DNA of 64,000 nt from Primulina eburnea (taxonomy: Eukaryota; Streptophyta; Magnoliopsida; Lamiales; Gesneriaceae): positions 27,586,069 to 27,650,068 of the forward strand of contig NC_133104.1 of NCBI RefSeq assembly GCF_022965805.1. The letters are read 5' to 3'. This document shows positions 11,737-24,537 of this stretch, in pieces (position 1 is the first letter of the stretch; every line of letters begins with the position of its first letter). The position numbers were made by a program, and so were the translations under genes. Under the pieces are notes generated by a model that worked only from the letters and a program-made list of their open reading frames with translations, was not told where the DNA came from and searched no databases.

Positions 11737-13440
11737 TGAAACGCTTATTATCTTTTTAACTTTAAAATACTATTAATTTTTTTATAAACATTATTTCCAA
11801 AAATAATAATTAAAACCACTTAAGATTTCCATAAATCAAAATAATTTATCATTTAAAATCTCAAGTGCATAAAAAATCCCTAAATCGTCGATTACTAAAA
11901 TTCAACATCCACCTCTCAACATGATCGGAACGGAACTATCATCAAAATAAAATATAAAAATCTCAATAAATCATTAAGAAAATCTTTTACTTTGACTATC
12001 AAGCTAATGCAAAATAAACGTCCCTCAGGAGTGTACTGCCGAACTCGATCCACTCAAGCGTCAGCGCCTCCCTCCATAACATCATCACCCACAACATTCA
12101 AATATAGTGAGTCTAATGACTCAGCACGTTCTAAACAGGAGCAACAAATAATTTATATATAAGCACATGCATTAAAATCATACTTTTATCTAAAATAACT
12201 TGTAAGCATAAAAAAATCGTAATTCGTCAAATCGTAATGCTTTGTATTTTTTTATCATTTTGGGTGAAGTTTGATCCTTGAAAGTGACTAGCCTTTTATC
12301 CTCTTGTCGATTAATCAATCTTAGTTCACCATTACGCATGGGGATGGGCACTAGTCACCGACGTAAAAGGGAAATACGATTGTTAGGCTCCCTCTGGGGC
12401 CTTCTCCCATAAACAGGCTCCCTCCGAGGCCTTCTCCCTCAAAATATTCCCAAAAATCATATATCAAATCCTTTTTGTCACGGTCAATTCACATCCTTCA
12501 AAATATTTCTCCTTTTTCTTTTTTAAATCATAAAATATCAGGACTTTCCAAAAATAGTATTTTTACAGTAAAAATTGCATAGCTTTATCATAAATCATAA
12601 AATATCATATTTTCATCATAACTATCATAATATATCATTTAACATGCGTTATGACATTCCGGAACACTGCCAACCCTTTTTGTAGACGTAAAATTTCTCG
12701 ATTTTTGACTTTTTCTTACTTTCATTGACTCTAGACCATTTCAAATAATTATTTAAGGCTAAATTAATATTTATATTAAGGTAAATATGAATGTTTTTGA
12801 TTTAGTTTCCTATTTACTAATTCTTGAAGCGTTTAATTCCCGAATAATTCAAACTTTAATATTTTCTTCCCAATTATAAACATAGATTTTTATTACTTAA
12901 ACCACCCTCGTGAACCATGATTCAACCCCCATGGACCATGAATTTTCCTTTTTTTCCTAGCCCTAGTTCGAACCTAAGCTAGTTTCCTTCGATCCATTCT
13001 CGTTTTTTCTCGAACCACACCCGAGCCACCTTGAGCCAACCCGTGACCAGACCACCTAGGGACTCTACTTATCATCCATGTCACATTTATCCAGCCCCTA
13101 GCCCACGCTGCAAATTCTGCATGAGCCGCGGCTGATCCTAGGAGTTTAGCGAGACAAGGACTCTTCTACTCGAGTCACCACCGAGCCCGAACCCGCCCTG
13201 ACCCTCCACGCTTTAGCCGATTGCGATTGCGATTGCATCCTATGCGCATGGGAAGAATTCATGAGATCATGGACTCTTCTCTATCGATAAACAACGGGTC
13301 TCAACCCTACTAGGACCCTTTTAGACCCTGAACCGTGAAGCACACCGAGCCTTAGCCCAAACCTGGCCGAGCTCTCGGCACACAACCCAAAGCCGAACCA
13401 TCTTTCCTGTGAATATGGCTAGGAAACCCTAGGCGTGTTC
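11737..13440 (-). repeat. Tekay-type 3' LTR, left portion (interrupted)
   Basis: It begins TGAAACGC at 11737, the antisense of the LTR 3' terminus, and carries the 'gcgtcagcgcctcc' and 'agtgagtcta' blocks seen in solo LTRs A and B. It is interrupted at 13440 by element D and resumes after D's target duplication at 20655. The joined LTR would be about 2.66 kb. Confidence 0.8.
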
Positions 13441-16400
13441 TGTAACGCCCCGAAAATTTAAAGTCCACGCAAAACGCATGCGCGCAATTATTAAATTCCT
13501 TTGTATTCTAATTAAATGTTTTAATTGCATTAATTATTTATGTGGTGCATATTGATATGTTTAAATTATATTTTCTACATGATTGCATAAAATGGTATTT
13601 TTAGGATTATTCAAAGTGACGATCGAGGAACGGGGACCGAGGGCTGAAAAATGTAAAAGATTTTTATTAAATAGTTATTTTTAATTATTTAAAATGCGGT
13701 CGATGTTTTAAAGTTATTTTCGAAAAAATAGAGGTTGTGAGGTGATTTTATACGCCGGAACGTAATTTTTATCGGTATTGGATTTTCAAATAAAATTCGA
13801 GCTTTCGGGTATTCCGGCTATTAAATTCACATTTTTATTTAAAAGAAAACTTTGTTAATATTTTATTTAAAATCTAATTAATTTAATTGGGCTTGAATTT
13901 ATGGCTTAGTGGGCCTAATGTGAGGGCTTAGTGGGCTTAAGCCTAATTAAAGGATTAATTAGTATATAATATGTTAAAATCACTTCAAACCCTTCACTTT
14001 GACTCAAAAACAATCGGCCACAAGGTTTTCAATTCTGAAAACTCCTCTCCCCCTCCCTTGCAACTCACGGCACACTTGCACAATTCTTTTTAAGATTTTC
14101 GAAGGGTTCTAAAGAGAAGCAAGCCAAAGTCGTCCCTCCGTTCTTCGTCGTCAACGTTTAATCGTGCGTTTAAAACGCAAAGGCACGCCATAAATCTCCT
14201 TTTTCTCATCTATCACACCATATTACATGTTTTAATTATGTTTGCATGGAAAATATATTGACCTTTTAATTATTTTCGTTTTTATGTCATAGCATGTCAA
14301 AAACTCATGTTTTTATTTCCAAAATCATGTTTTATATGTGCTAAAGGGGCTGCCATGATTAGGGGATGTTTAAGGGTATGTTTACACATGTTTAAGGGTC
14401 TAAAAGGCACACACGGACACAACAAGAAAATAAAAAAAATGAAACAAACAAGAAGCTGGAACCAGAAAAAACGAAACCTGCTGCTAAAGGCTTAGGTGAT
14501 CGGATTTCTTCATGTTTGATGCATGGCTTGGTTCGGTTGGGACCAGGGGCTAGCCATGTCCGTAGGTGGGTCAAGGGAAGAGTCCTAGCCATGATAGGAC
14601 TCGAGCTAAGGGGCTGGGAGGAGTCCTAACAACCATGGACTCTTGCCCGAGATGCTGTCATGCCATGCGCAGGGGTGCGCTGGTTTCCTGGGAAAAAGGG
14701 GCTCGGTCCAGGGGGCTGGGCTGGGACATGGCGTGACCTTAGGATCCTAGGAGAGGGCACAACATGATGGTTCAAGGGCTGGGTGGTTGGCTAGGTCCTA
14801 AGCTTGAGATTTTAGAGTCCTAGTGTAGTTGCACTTCTCGGCCAAGATACGTACGTGGTTGCATGTCACGGTTTTGGGCCCAGGGGCTGGGGCCGAGGTT
14901 TCACTTGGGTCAGTAGGGTGCCTTGGGGTGTTGGTAAGGGTTTTGGATCATATGGCTCGAGGGTGGCTCGAGAAATTCGGGACATGGCTCGGTGCGAACT
15001 AACAAGGGTCTAACTAAGGGTTTTAATCACTAATTAATTGAGACATGGCTCACGGGGGGTCGAGTCACGGTTCACAAGGGCTAAAATAATATAAAAAAAA
15101 AAAAACTAAATTTAGAATTTAGGAATTTTATATTAAAGTTTGGGATTTTTGAATTAAAACGCCCTCAAAACGCCTAATAACGAATTAATTAAAAAGCCTA
15201 ATATTTAAGCTAAATAAAATTATGGAAATTTTAATTTAGGCTTAAATAATTATTTGGGACATATTAGGATCAAGAAATCAAGAAAAAAGTCGAAAACGTA
15301 AAATGTCGAGTCCAGGGGTAAAACGGTCTTTTTACACCTAGAAATTAGTAAACGTCATGGCAGTGCCTTATATGCTGTTTTATATGCTAATATTATTATT
15401 TCATATGTTAATGAATTTTTATGATGTTGATTTTAAAACGTTTACGGCATTTTATGATTTTTATATGTTAAAAACGTTTATTTTCAATGTTCATGGATTT
15501 TTATGGATTAATCTTTGACGTTTAAAAGATATGTTGCATGCTTGGTTTCAAAAATAAAACGATATGTATATACATGATTTTTAGTAAGTGATGATAACAT
15601 GTTGAAGGATGTGAAGAGATTGTGACTACTGAATATGTTGGAAATATCGTGAGGGTTATGGTCCCAGTGGGAGCCCGACGATCGTGTTTCCTTGGATACG
15701 GATATGAATACGAATACGTGATACGAATACGAATATGTTAATACGTTGGCCAGGGCCCAGTTGACCGGTGAGAGTGTTGCTGGTGTCCCCCGCCGCCCAG
15801 TACTGTGGTTTTCTTTAAGATGGATCCATCGCCCATTAAGATTAAGAATACGAGTCACAATCACGATCTGAATTCAACAAACACGAACATGAACATGAAT
15901 ACGAATATGAATATGGATACGAATATGGACATGAATATGAATATGTTTAAGTATGTTTATGTCTTTTGAAAATGTTTTTATGCATCATGAAAATGTTTAC
16001 GAAAACGTTTATGTTTAAAGTTTTATGCATCATGAAAATATTTATGAAAATTTTTATGTTCAAGTTTATGCATCTTCATGAAAATGATATTTTAAGTATA
16101 AGTATTTTTCACTGTTATGTGTTGACTGTATTACGTATTACTCGTTATCAAGATTATGATGTGTTGAGTCTTTAGACTCACTAGGTGTGATGGATGCAGG
16201 TGACATTGAGGGAGGACTTGACGGATGATCCGACTGGACTGAAGGTGCACATGACCCGAGGACCGACGCTAGTTTCCGCATATATGTTTATGATTTCTGT
16301 TAAAAGATTGTACGACTTTTATTTATTGATTGAGAGATTTTTGAGAGATTATAGTATGGGCTGTATTTCTCAAATATATAGTTGGTGGTTTTAATTTTAA

Positions 16401-16516
16401 AAGGGCTCTATAATATTTTATGAAATTTTATGGTTCGGCCGAATGCTATGTGAGGTTTAAAAAAAAAAAAAAAATTTCTAGTACTTTTAAAGCATATAAA
16501 AGATGAGGACGTTTCA
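13441..16516 (+). repeat. D 5' LTR
   Basis: The LTR is 3076 bp, starting TGTAACGCCCCGAAAA and ending GAGGACGTTTCA. Against the 3' LTR I saw two substitutions (near 13894, G/T; near 14643, T/C) and one 3-bp indel (near 15953). ORFs of 62-118 codons inside it occur identically in both LTRs and resemble no protein; I regard them as chance. Confidence 0.93.
15693..15946 (+). repeat. Hexamer array inside D LTR
   Basis: Two clusters (15693-15738 and 15880-15946) consist of imperfect 6-bp units of the type GAATAC / GAATAT / GAACAT. The same array occurs at 19823-20076 in the other LTR, and a shorter version (TTCGTG units, antisense) at 8122-8150 in solo LTR B. It is therefore an ancestral LTR feature rather than a recent microsatellite. 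Confidence 0.7.
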
Positions 16517-16518
16517 GT

Positions 16519-16532
16519 TGGTATCAGAGCGG
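16519..16532 (+). other. D primer-binding site (tRNA-iMet)
   Basis: TGGTATCAGAGCGG, two bases after the 5' LTR, is complementary to the 3' end of plant initiator-Met tRNA, the usual primer of chromoviral gypsy and of copia elements. Confidence 0.9.
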
Positions 16533-17556
16533 TGGTTCCTGTATAGGGTTGTGCCACCATCAGCGCCGGGAAGATCAGTCGTCAAGCCTCAAAGTTGTAA
16601 GTTTTACTTGCTTATATGATTTTATGATATTACCTGCATAAGTACATGAATTAAATGTTCACGTCACATGTTTAATAGCACCATGAGGATATATGATTTA
16701 TACGCTTTAAATTTTTATTCGTGATTCGATATGAATTGAAAAATTATTTTTCAACGCATGTTGGTTTTGTGGTGGAATTGGACGATATTGATTTTTGGGT
16801 TTTAGAATTAACGTTCTACTTTTTGGGCTATAAGTTAATCGAGAATTTTATGTATATTTTATTGGGATTCGTAGATTTTCTAAGAAATATTTATGATTCA
16901 TGGTTGCTAGTTGAATTAATTTTTGGGAATTAGACATAAGGAATAATTATTCGAGGATTACAACGACTTTGGGAGTAAGAAAATGTATAAATTGGGATTT
17001 AAGTTTGATGAAAAGTAAAATTGGTTATAGAAATTGAATTCGGGGTTAATAAGTTTAAATTTTTGAAAATTATGTTATGGAAAACTGTAGAAGAAAATTA
17101 AGAATACCGAGAATTTATGGGTTAACTGTAGGATTTTTGAAATTAAGGACCGATTAAAATAATTTTTTTGGGGAAATTAAGAATTAATTTTGAGATTTTT
17201 AAGGAATTTGGGAATTAATTTAGCAATAAGCGATAATTTGATGGGTTAAAAGATAAGAATTTTGAGGATTTAGACTTTTAAGAATATTTGAATATAAGGA
17301 TATCTTGGGTTATAATGTTATAAGAAATTTTAATCAAGGATTCTTAAGAATGAATCAATATTAAGTTTGAAAATCTAAGCGTTAGCGGATACATTTGGGA
17401 TTTTAAGATTGAAATTTAATAAGTTGATGAATATGTTGGGTATTTTAAGTTGCAATTTGAAAATAAGGGTTTAGAAGGAAGTTTAATTGGGATACTAGAA
17501 CTGAATCTAAACTTTGGGTTATTAAGGATAAACGAATTTCGGGACGAAATTCAATT
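16533..17556 (+). other. D interior, non-coding
   Basis: About 1 kb of T/G/A-rich sequence lies between primer site and polypurine tract. The longest ORF (70 codons at 16721, Phe/Leu-rich) has no gag, protease or RT motif. 17400-17555 is G-rich in the way chromovirus 3' untranslated regions are. Packaging signals may lie here, but none can be identified by eye. Confidence 0.7.
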
Positions 17557-17570
17557 TAAGGGGGGGAGAT
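17557..17570 (+). other. D polypurine tract
   Basis: AAGGGGGGGAGAT lies immediately upstream of the 3' LTR's TGTAACG and would prime plus-strand synthesis. Confidence 0.85.
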
Positions 17571-20500
17571 TGTAACGCCCCGAAAATTTAAAGTCCACGC
17601 AAAACGCATGCGCGCAATTATTAAATTCCTTTGTATTCTAATTAAATGTTTTAATTGCATTAATTATTTATGTGGTGCATATTGATATGTTTAAATTATA
17701 TTTTCTACATGATTGCATAAAATGGTATTTTTAGGATTATTCAAAGTGACGATCGAGGAACGGGGACCGAGGGCTGAAAAATGTAAAAGATTTTTATTAA
17801 ATAGTTATTTTTAATTATTTAAAATGCGGTCGATGTTTTAAAGTTATTTTCGAAAAAATAGAGGTTGTGAGGTGATTTTATACGCCGGAACGTAATTTTT
17901 ATCGGTATTGGATTTTCAAATAAAATTCGAGCTTTCGGGTATTCCGGCTATTAAATTCACATTTTTATTTAAAAGAAAACTTTGTTAATATTTTATTTAA
18001 AATCTAATTAATTTAATTGGGCTTTAATTTATGGCTTAGTGGGCCTAATGTGAGGGCTTAGTGGGCTTAAGCCTAATTAAAGGATTAATTAGTATATAAT
18101 ATGTTAAAATCACTTCAAACCCTTCACTTTGACTCAAAAACAATCGGCCACAAGGTTTTCAATTCTGAAAACTCCTCTCCCCCTCCCTTGCAACTCACGG
18201 CACACTTGCACAATTCTTTTTAAGATTTTCGAAGGGTTCTAAAGAGAAGCAAGCCAAAGTCGTCCCTCCGTTCTTCGTCGTCAACGTTTAATCGTGCGTT
18301 TAAAACGCAAAGGCACGCCATAAATCTCCTTTTTCTCATCTATCACACCATATTACATGTTTTAATTATGTTTGCATGGAAAATATATTGACCTTTTAAT
18401 TATTTTCGTTTTTATGTCATAGCATGTCAAAAACTCATGTTTTTATTTCCAAAATCATGTTTTATATGTGCTAAAGGGGCTGCCATGATTAGGGGATGTT
18501 TAAGGGTATGTTTACACATGTTTAAGGGTCTAAAAGGCACACACGGACACAACAAGAAAATAAAAAAAATGAAACAAACAAGAAGCTGGAACCAGAAAAA
18601 ACGAAACCTGCTGCTAAAGGCTTAGGTGATCGGATTTCTTCATGTTTGATGCATGGCTTGGTTCGGTTGGGACCAGGGGCTAGCCATGTCCGTAGGTGGG
18701 TCAAGGGAAGAGTCCTAGCCATGATAGGACTCGAGCTAAGGGGCTGGGAGGAGTCCTAACAACCATGGACTCCTGCCCGAGATGCTGTCATGCCATGCGC
18801 AGGGGTGCGCTGGTTTCCTGGGAAAAAGGGGCTCGGTCCAGGGGGCTGGGCTGGGACATGGCGTGACCTTAGGATCCTAGGAGAGGGCACAACATGATGG
18901 TTCAAGGGCTGGGTGGTTGGCTAGGTCCTAAGCTTGAGATTTTAGAGTCCTAGTGTAGTTGCACTTCTCGGCCAAGATACGTACGTGGTTGCATGTCACG
19001 GTTTTGGGCCCAGGGGCTGGGGCCGAGGTTTCACTTGGGTCAGTAGGGTGCCTTGGGGTGTTGGTAAGGGTTTTGGATCATATGGCTCGAGGGTGGCTCG
19101 AGAAATTCGGGACATGGCTCGGTGCGAACTAACAAGGGTCTAACTAAGGGTTTTAATCACTAATTAATTGAGACATGGCTCACGGGGGGTCGAGTCACGG
19201 TTCACAAGGGCTAAAATAATATAAAAAAAAAAAAACTAAATTTAGAATTTAGGAATTTTATATTAAAGTTTGGGATTTTTGAATTAAAACGCCCTCAAAA
19301 CGCCTAATAACGAATTAATTAAAAAGCCTAATATTTAAGCTAAATAAAATTATGGAAATTTTAATTTAGGCTTAAATAATTATTTGGGACATATTAGGAT
19401 CAAGAAATCAAGAAAAAAGTCGAAAACGTAAAATGTCGAGTCCAGGGGTAAAACGGTCTTTTTACACCTAGAAATTAGTAAACGTCATGGCAGTGCCTTA
19501 TATGCTGTTTTATATGCTAATATTATTATTTCATATGTTAATGAATTTTTATGATGTTGATTTTAAAACGTTTACGGCATTTTATGATTTTTATATGTTA
19601 AAAACGTTTATTTTCAATGTTCATGGATTTTTATGGATTAATCTTTGACGTTTAAAAGATATGTTGCATGCTTGGTTTCAAAAATAAAACGATATGTATA
19701 TACATGATTTTTAGTAAGTGATGATAACATGTTGAAGGATGTGAAGAGATTGTGACTACTGAATATGTTGGAAATATCGTGAGGGTTATGGTCCCAGTGG
19801 GAGCCCGACGATCGTGTTTCCTTGGATACGGATATGAATACGAATACGTGATACGAATACGAATATGTTAATACGTTGGCCAGGGCCCAGTTGACCGGTG
19901 AGAGTGTTGCTGGTGTCCCCCGCCGCCCAGTACTGTGGTTTTCTTTAAGATGGATCCATCGCCCATTAAGATTAAGAATACGAGTCACAATCACGATCTG
20001 AATTCAACAAACACGAACATGAACATGAATACGAATATGAATATGGATACGAATATGGACATGAATATGAATATGTTTAAGTGATATGTTTATGTCTTTT
20101 GAAAATGTTTTTATGCATCATGAAAATGTTTACGAAAACGTTTATGTTTAAAGTTTTATGCATCATGAAAATATTTATGAAAATTTTTATGTTCAAGTTT
20201 ATGCATCTTCATGAAAATGATATTTTAAGTATAAGTATTTTTCACTGTTATGTGTTGACTGTATTACGTATTACTCGTTATCAAGATTATGATGTGTTGA
20301 GTCTTTAGACTCACTAGGTGTGATGGATGCAGGTGACATTGAGGGAGGACTTGACGGATGATCCGACTGGACTGAAGGTGCACATGACCCGAGGACCGAC
20401 GCTAGTTTCCGCATATATGTTTATGATTTCTGTTAAAAGATTGTACGACTTTTATTTATTGATTGAGAGATTTTTGAGAGATTATAGTATGGGCTGTATT

Positions 20501-20649
20501 TCTCAAATATATAGTTGGTGGTTTTAATTTTAAAAGGGCTCTATAATATTTTATGAAATTTTATGGTTCGGCCGAATGCTATGTGAGGTTTAAAAAAAAA
20601 AAAAAAATTTCTAGTACTTTTAAAGCATATAAAAGATGAGGACGTTTCA
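17571..20649 (+). repeat. D 3' LTR
   Basis: The LTR is 3079 bp. It matches the 5' LTR at an offset of 4130 bp up to about 20082, then 4133 bp after a GAT insertion. It ends GACGTTTCA, followed by the TGTTC target duplicate. Confidence 0.93.
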
Positions 20650-20654
20650 TGTTC

Positions 20655-21611
20655 TTCCTTAGCCAACTTGTTTCCAGCACTCGTGTCCATCTTAAATCAT
20701 CCACATTCCACTTATTAGACATCTTAAGTTGAAATCCAATCCCTTGGAAATCATAGCGTTTATTTACAAATCGTAAAATCATCAAAACTTGAAATAATCA
20801 TTATATCATTAAACCAATCGAGCATAAATATTTTTCATGCAAAATAAATCAAAACATGCATATATTTTTTATATGATACGTCAAAGAATCTAGAAATGTG
20901 TCTTTGAGGTTTAGAACGCTCGAATATGCGATCGTCGGCGTGGGGTGCAAGGAAGAGCGAACGGGCGAAGAAGAATCCTTGTTTTCTTCCTCCTAGGTTT
21001 TTTTCGAAAGTTAGTGTGTGTTGTGGGTGTTGTGTTCGGCTGATATGGTGCAAAAAGACCTAGGCTTTCTATTTTATAGATTTTAATTTGCATGATAATG
21101 GGTTTGGGTTTTGGGCTTTCAAGTTTAGGAGCAATTGGTCCTACTCTTCCAAGGTAAATTAGGCCTAATAACACCAATTTTAATGGAAAAATAAAGTTAT
21201 AAAAATTAGTTTTCAAAAATAATGCATCTGACATTTTCAAAATCCCTCGTTTGTCTAAAACTGGCTTCCTGGATAAAATCATGCTCGTCTCGTAAAATAA
21301 TTTGAACTCTATCATTTTTAGAAAAAATTAATATTTTTTAATCATATTAAGAAGCCTTGAAAATATTTATTGAGAAATATTTATTTTTTCTTAGTCGTCG
21401 CCGGTCTCTTTTACCCAGCCTATTATTGAATATTCGAATAAATCTACCGTTTTCATGAATCATGCCATATAATAATTTAATCATGCAATCATACCTTTAA
21501 TCATATAATATGCATCATGCAAGCATTTGAAATTAATTATGCCGAGCAGGTAAGCAATTGAAATCGTTTGCATGCATAAGGTTTATGTAAGTTGGCTTTT
21601 TGTACGTTAAA
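20655..21611 (-). repeat. Tekay-type 3' LTR, right portion
   Basis: This continues the LTR broken at 13440. The block 'cgtcgccggtctc' at about 21395-21408 corresponds to the CCCCGGTCTCC block of the other LTRs. The terminal TG (element sense) is mutated: the boundary reads CGTTAAA instead of CGTTACA at about 21605-21611. Antisense ORFs of 72-134 codons here look like chance. Confidence 0.75.
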
Positions 21612-22142
21612 AATCCCCCCCACCCACCCTCGCCCATAAATAAAATATTGAATTAGAAATTAAGACTTACTGAATAATTCGGGATATCGACTCCTCATCT
21701 TTGTCTTGGTCTCCTAAGTGGCTTCTTCTTCTGAGTGATTCAGCAACTTGACTTTGACCATCTTTATCACCATGTTTCACAAATTTCTCTCTTGTCTACC
21801 CAAGATTTGAGTAGGCCTCTCCTCATATGACAAGTTTGGTGTAAGCAGTGGCTCAAAGTTTAGTACATGTGAAGGGTTTGACATGTACTTGCGAAGCATT
21901 GATATATGGAAGACATTGTGAACTCCTACGAGATTAGGTGGAAACACTACTCGATTTTCTAGCGCTCCCACTCTTTCGAGTATCTCAAATGGTCCAATTA
22001 ATCTTGGACTAAGTTTGTGTTTCTTGCCAAATCTCATAACGTCCTTCATAGGTGCTATCTTTATAAACACGTGATCACCTACTGTAAACTCGAAATCTCT
22101 TTTTCTTTGGTCCGCGTAGCTCTTTTGTCGACTTTGAGCAGT
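21612..22142 (-). pseudogene. Tekay-like integrase C-terminus and chromodomain-like tail, with polypurine tract
   Basis: The minus-strand translation from 22142 contains YADQRKRDFEFTVGDHVF, then FGKKHKLSPRLIGPFEI and VHNVFHISMLRKYM: the GPY/F-type integrase C-terminal domain. A stop at 21777 is followed in frame by a decayed chromodomain-like tail (LNHSEEEAT...MRSRYPELF) to about 21667. The C-rich run at 21613-21632 is the antisense polypurine tract next to the LTR. Upstream pol is missing, cut at 22142 by copia sequence. The lineage call (Tekay/Del chromovirus) is from motif resemblance. Confidence 0.8.
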
Positions 22143-22675
22143 TTAAAATCTGCTATTGTAGTAGCAATTTCCCTTACACATGTTGGTGTGCTTAATGTAT
22201 AATACAAGAGACGCTTATTTGATTAAATAAACATCATGTTTACCTAGTTAGCTTGAATGTAACTAAACTGATATTTTCAGTTAACCAAACTGCTCAAATG
22301 TTGAAAGATGCTAAACTGCTTGAATGTTGACCAAACTGCTCCAAGTGTTGACCAAACTGCTTGAATGTTGAAAGATGCTAAAACTTCATTAAAACACGTA
22401 AATGATTATGTTTTTAAGGGGGGCGGGGTTTAATTCAGTTCTTGAGGGTGAGTTTTATTTAAAAGTTTACTTCGAACTGAAAAATGTTTTAAAATCGTTT
22501 TTAATTCAGTTCTTGAGGTGGAGCTTTATTATCCCTCGAACTGAAAAATTCCTTTTAATTGCTTTAAATGTTTTTGATTCTCACAAAGGGGGATAATCAG
22601 TCAAATTTATAATTTTAGTTTTTAAAAAAATCGCTTTAATTGCTAAACTTTTGTGATCGTCAAAAAGGAGGAGAT
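22143..22675 (+). other. Element V: copia 3' untranslated end and polypurine tract
   Basis: This is non-coding, T-rich sequence with small direct repeats: 'accaaactgct..' units at 22280-22390, and a roughly 65-bp pair around 'ttcagttcttgagg' at 22434 and 22504. It ends in CAAAAAGGAGGAGAT (22661-22675), a polypurine tract next to an LTR start. Confidence 0.65.
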
Positions 22676-23529
22676 TGTTGGAACTTTTGATGTTTGCAAT
22701 CTTGATTTTGATGTTAAAAAACTTGTTATTTTGTTTATAATGATTTACCTAAATGCGCAGAAACAGGAACTGATCAGGATTCGAACTGATAAGTTATCGA
22801 GCAAAAACTGAATATATCAAGACGCAAACTGAAAGCACCAACTGATTGCCTAAACTGAATCAGTTCAACTTAAATATCAAAAACCAGTTCAATTGATTGT
22901 TCAGCTGATAGGCAGTTCAGCAGAAGACCTTCAGAAGCCCGGCTTGCTGATGAAGCGCTCAATTGATGAAGAGTCCATGTGACCAATTCAACTGAAGCAG
23001 CAAAATCAATTCAGCTGACGACCCAACTGATTTAACCGAACCAATTCAAGATCAGTTCAACTGACCGGTTTAGAACATCAGTTTCGGAATCAATTAGTTT
23101 GCATAACATGACAAGCTTATTCAATGAATCCAGCTGCGCGCACCGAGGAAAAACTTTTGTCCAATCAAAGGACAATAATAGACGTTGCAGCAGTGCTTAA
23201 AGCCAAAATGTTCCAGAATGGCTGTCAGAAAGTACAAGAAAAATATCAAGGAACGGATTCAAACTGCAACGTTCATTTTTTATGAGTCTTGGTGTACGGT
23301 CTCATTTACTCTATAAATACCAGACCAAGATAGAAGAGAAAAAAGGCATGCCAACTGCTTAGTATAGAAGCAAAATTCTCAATGTGTGAGAACACCTTCG
23401 TGTTGTATTCATAGGTCAGTTCTCACACACACAATCACTCACATATACAGAGACTCAAGTTTATTGACTAGCTGAGTGAGTCTTGCACAAAGACGTAAAA
23501 CTTGTTTATGTAGTCTTTGACACATAGAC
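22676..23529 (+). repeat. V 3' LTR, truncated by insertion of X
   Basis: It starts TGTTGGAACTTTTG directly after the polypurine tract and contains the GTGTGAGAACACC motif at 23386 and GTAGTCTTTGACACA at about 23511. It is cut at 23529 by the start of X's LTR. The remainder should lie beyond the window, past the whole nest. Confidence 0.75.
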
Positions 23530-24480
23530 TGTTGGAAACTAAGTTTCGGCGTTTGACAAACTGAAGGACAAAAGCTCCAACCAACTGATTAAATAACTGA
23601 ACTACGCAACTGATTTACGCAACTAAACGAGCAGTCAACTAAACAGCAGTTGTAAACCTTACAAGCTATTGCCCAGCAGCCGATTCTTCAGCTGAACACG
23701 TCATCAGTTATCGGGAAAAGACATTCAACCGACAGTGGTACACATCAGACTCTTACTTAGTGGAACGCCGCATTTCAGAGATTGCAGTGTACGGTTGTCA
23801 AAGGAATATTGACGTGGCAATCAACATATATAAAGATTCAAATATTATTTAATATTATCGTTGAGAGGGAAGCCTATAAATAGGTGAAGAGGGCAGCTGA
23901 AAAGAACAACACGAACAACTATTCTATTCAAGCTTGCTACTACGCTGCTAAAATCACTAATCGTATTCAAACATTAAAAGCTCACTCTTATCAGATTTAT
24001 CAGTAGCAATCAAGGCTACATTTACGAGCTTGTTAGCACTTTGAAATCTTTGTTAGATTCATCCAGTCGTGTTAAATTCAGTCACGCATTGTAGAAGTTT
24101 TTGTGAACTAAGAGTTCCAGTTTTGGCAGTGTTAATTCCAAACTGAAGTGGGTCAGTACAACTTTTGTATTCGATCAAAGTCTTTTAGTGAAAATCCTAT
24201 CTTCATGATAGAAGGGGTGACGTAAGAGTTATTCTCTTCTCCGAACAGAAACAAACCGTGTGAATTTTACTTCAGTTATTATTTTCATTCAGTTATTCTA
24301 TCTCTCATTTAGTTTACTTCCGCAACTATTTTCAGTTAAACTGATTGTTATCGACTGACGAGATACCGAGTGTCAGTTTGTCAATAAATAAACCCAATCT
24401 TCAAAAAAATATATATAATCCGTGAGTGTTTATTCAACCCCCCTTTCTAAACACTTATCACCTTCTAACATATCCTTTCA
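23530..24480 (+). repeat. Element X 5' LTR (SIRE-like copia)
   Basis: The LTR is 951 bp, from TGTTGGAAACT to TCCTTTCA, immediately followed by a primer site. It resembles, in opposite orientation, the LTRs at 26669-27670 and 32283-33283 (shared CGTTTGACAAA, 'gtgggtcagtac' and 'ttttagtgaaaatcctat' segments). The candidate target site is TAGAC (23525-23529); its partner would be outside the window. Confidence 0.85.
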
Positions 24481-24482
24481 AG

Positions 24483-24496
24483 TGGTATCAGAGCGG
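24483..24496 (+). other. X primer-binding site (tRNA-iMet)
   Basis: TGGTATCAGAGCGG, two bases after the LTR, is complementary to initiator-Met tRNA. Confidence 0.9.
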
Positions 24497-24537
24497 TTAT
24501 ATCTCGTCTCAGAATATTTCTACTCAAACTGATTATC

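Larger units (their letters stand above)
13441..20649 (+). mobile_element. Element D: young non-autonomous gypsy-type LTR element
   Basis: This is a complete element of 7209 bp: 5' LTR 13441-16516, iMet primer site 16519-16532, a 1.05-kb interior without recognisable coding, polypurine tract 17557-17570, and 3' LTR 17571-20649. Its termini are TG...CA, and a perfect 5-bp duplication TGTTC lies at 13436-13440 and 20650-20654. The LTRs are longer than the interior and no gag or pol is present, so movement would need proteins from a related chromovirus. It is inserted in opposite orientation into an LTR of its own superfamily. Confidence 0.93.

Noticed and set aside
15508..15864. 118-codon minus-strand ORF repeated at 19638-19994
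   Set aside because: It lies wholly inside the two D LTRs, crosses the hexamer array, and its repetition only reflects LTR identity; no family resemblance.
20911..21315. 134-codon minus-strand ORF
   Set aside because: It is inside the interrupted Tekay-type LTR, and equivalent positions in the other LTR copies do not keep the frame.
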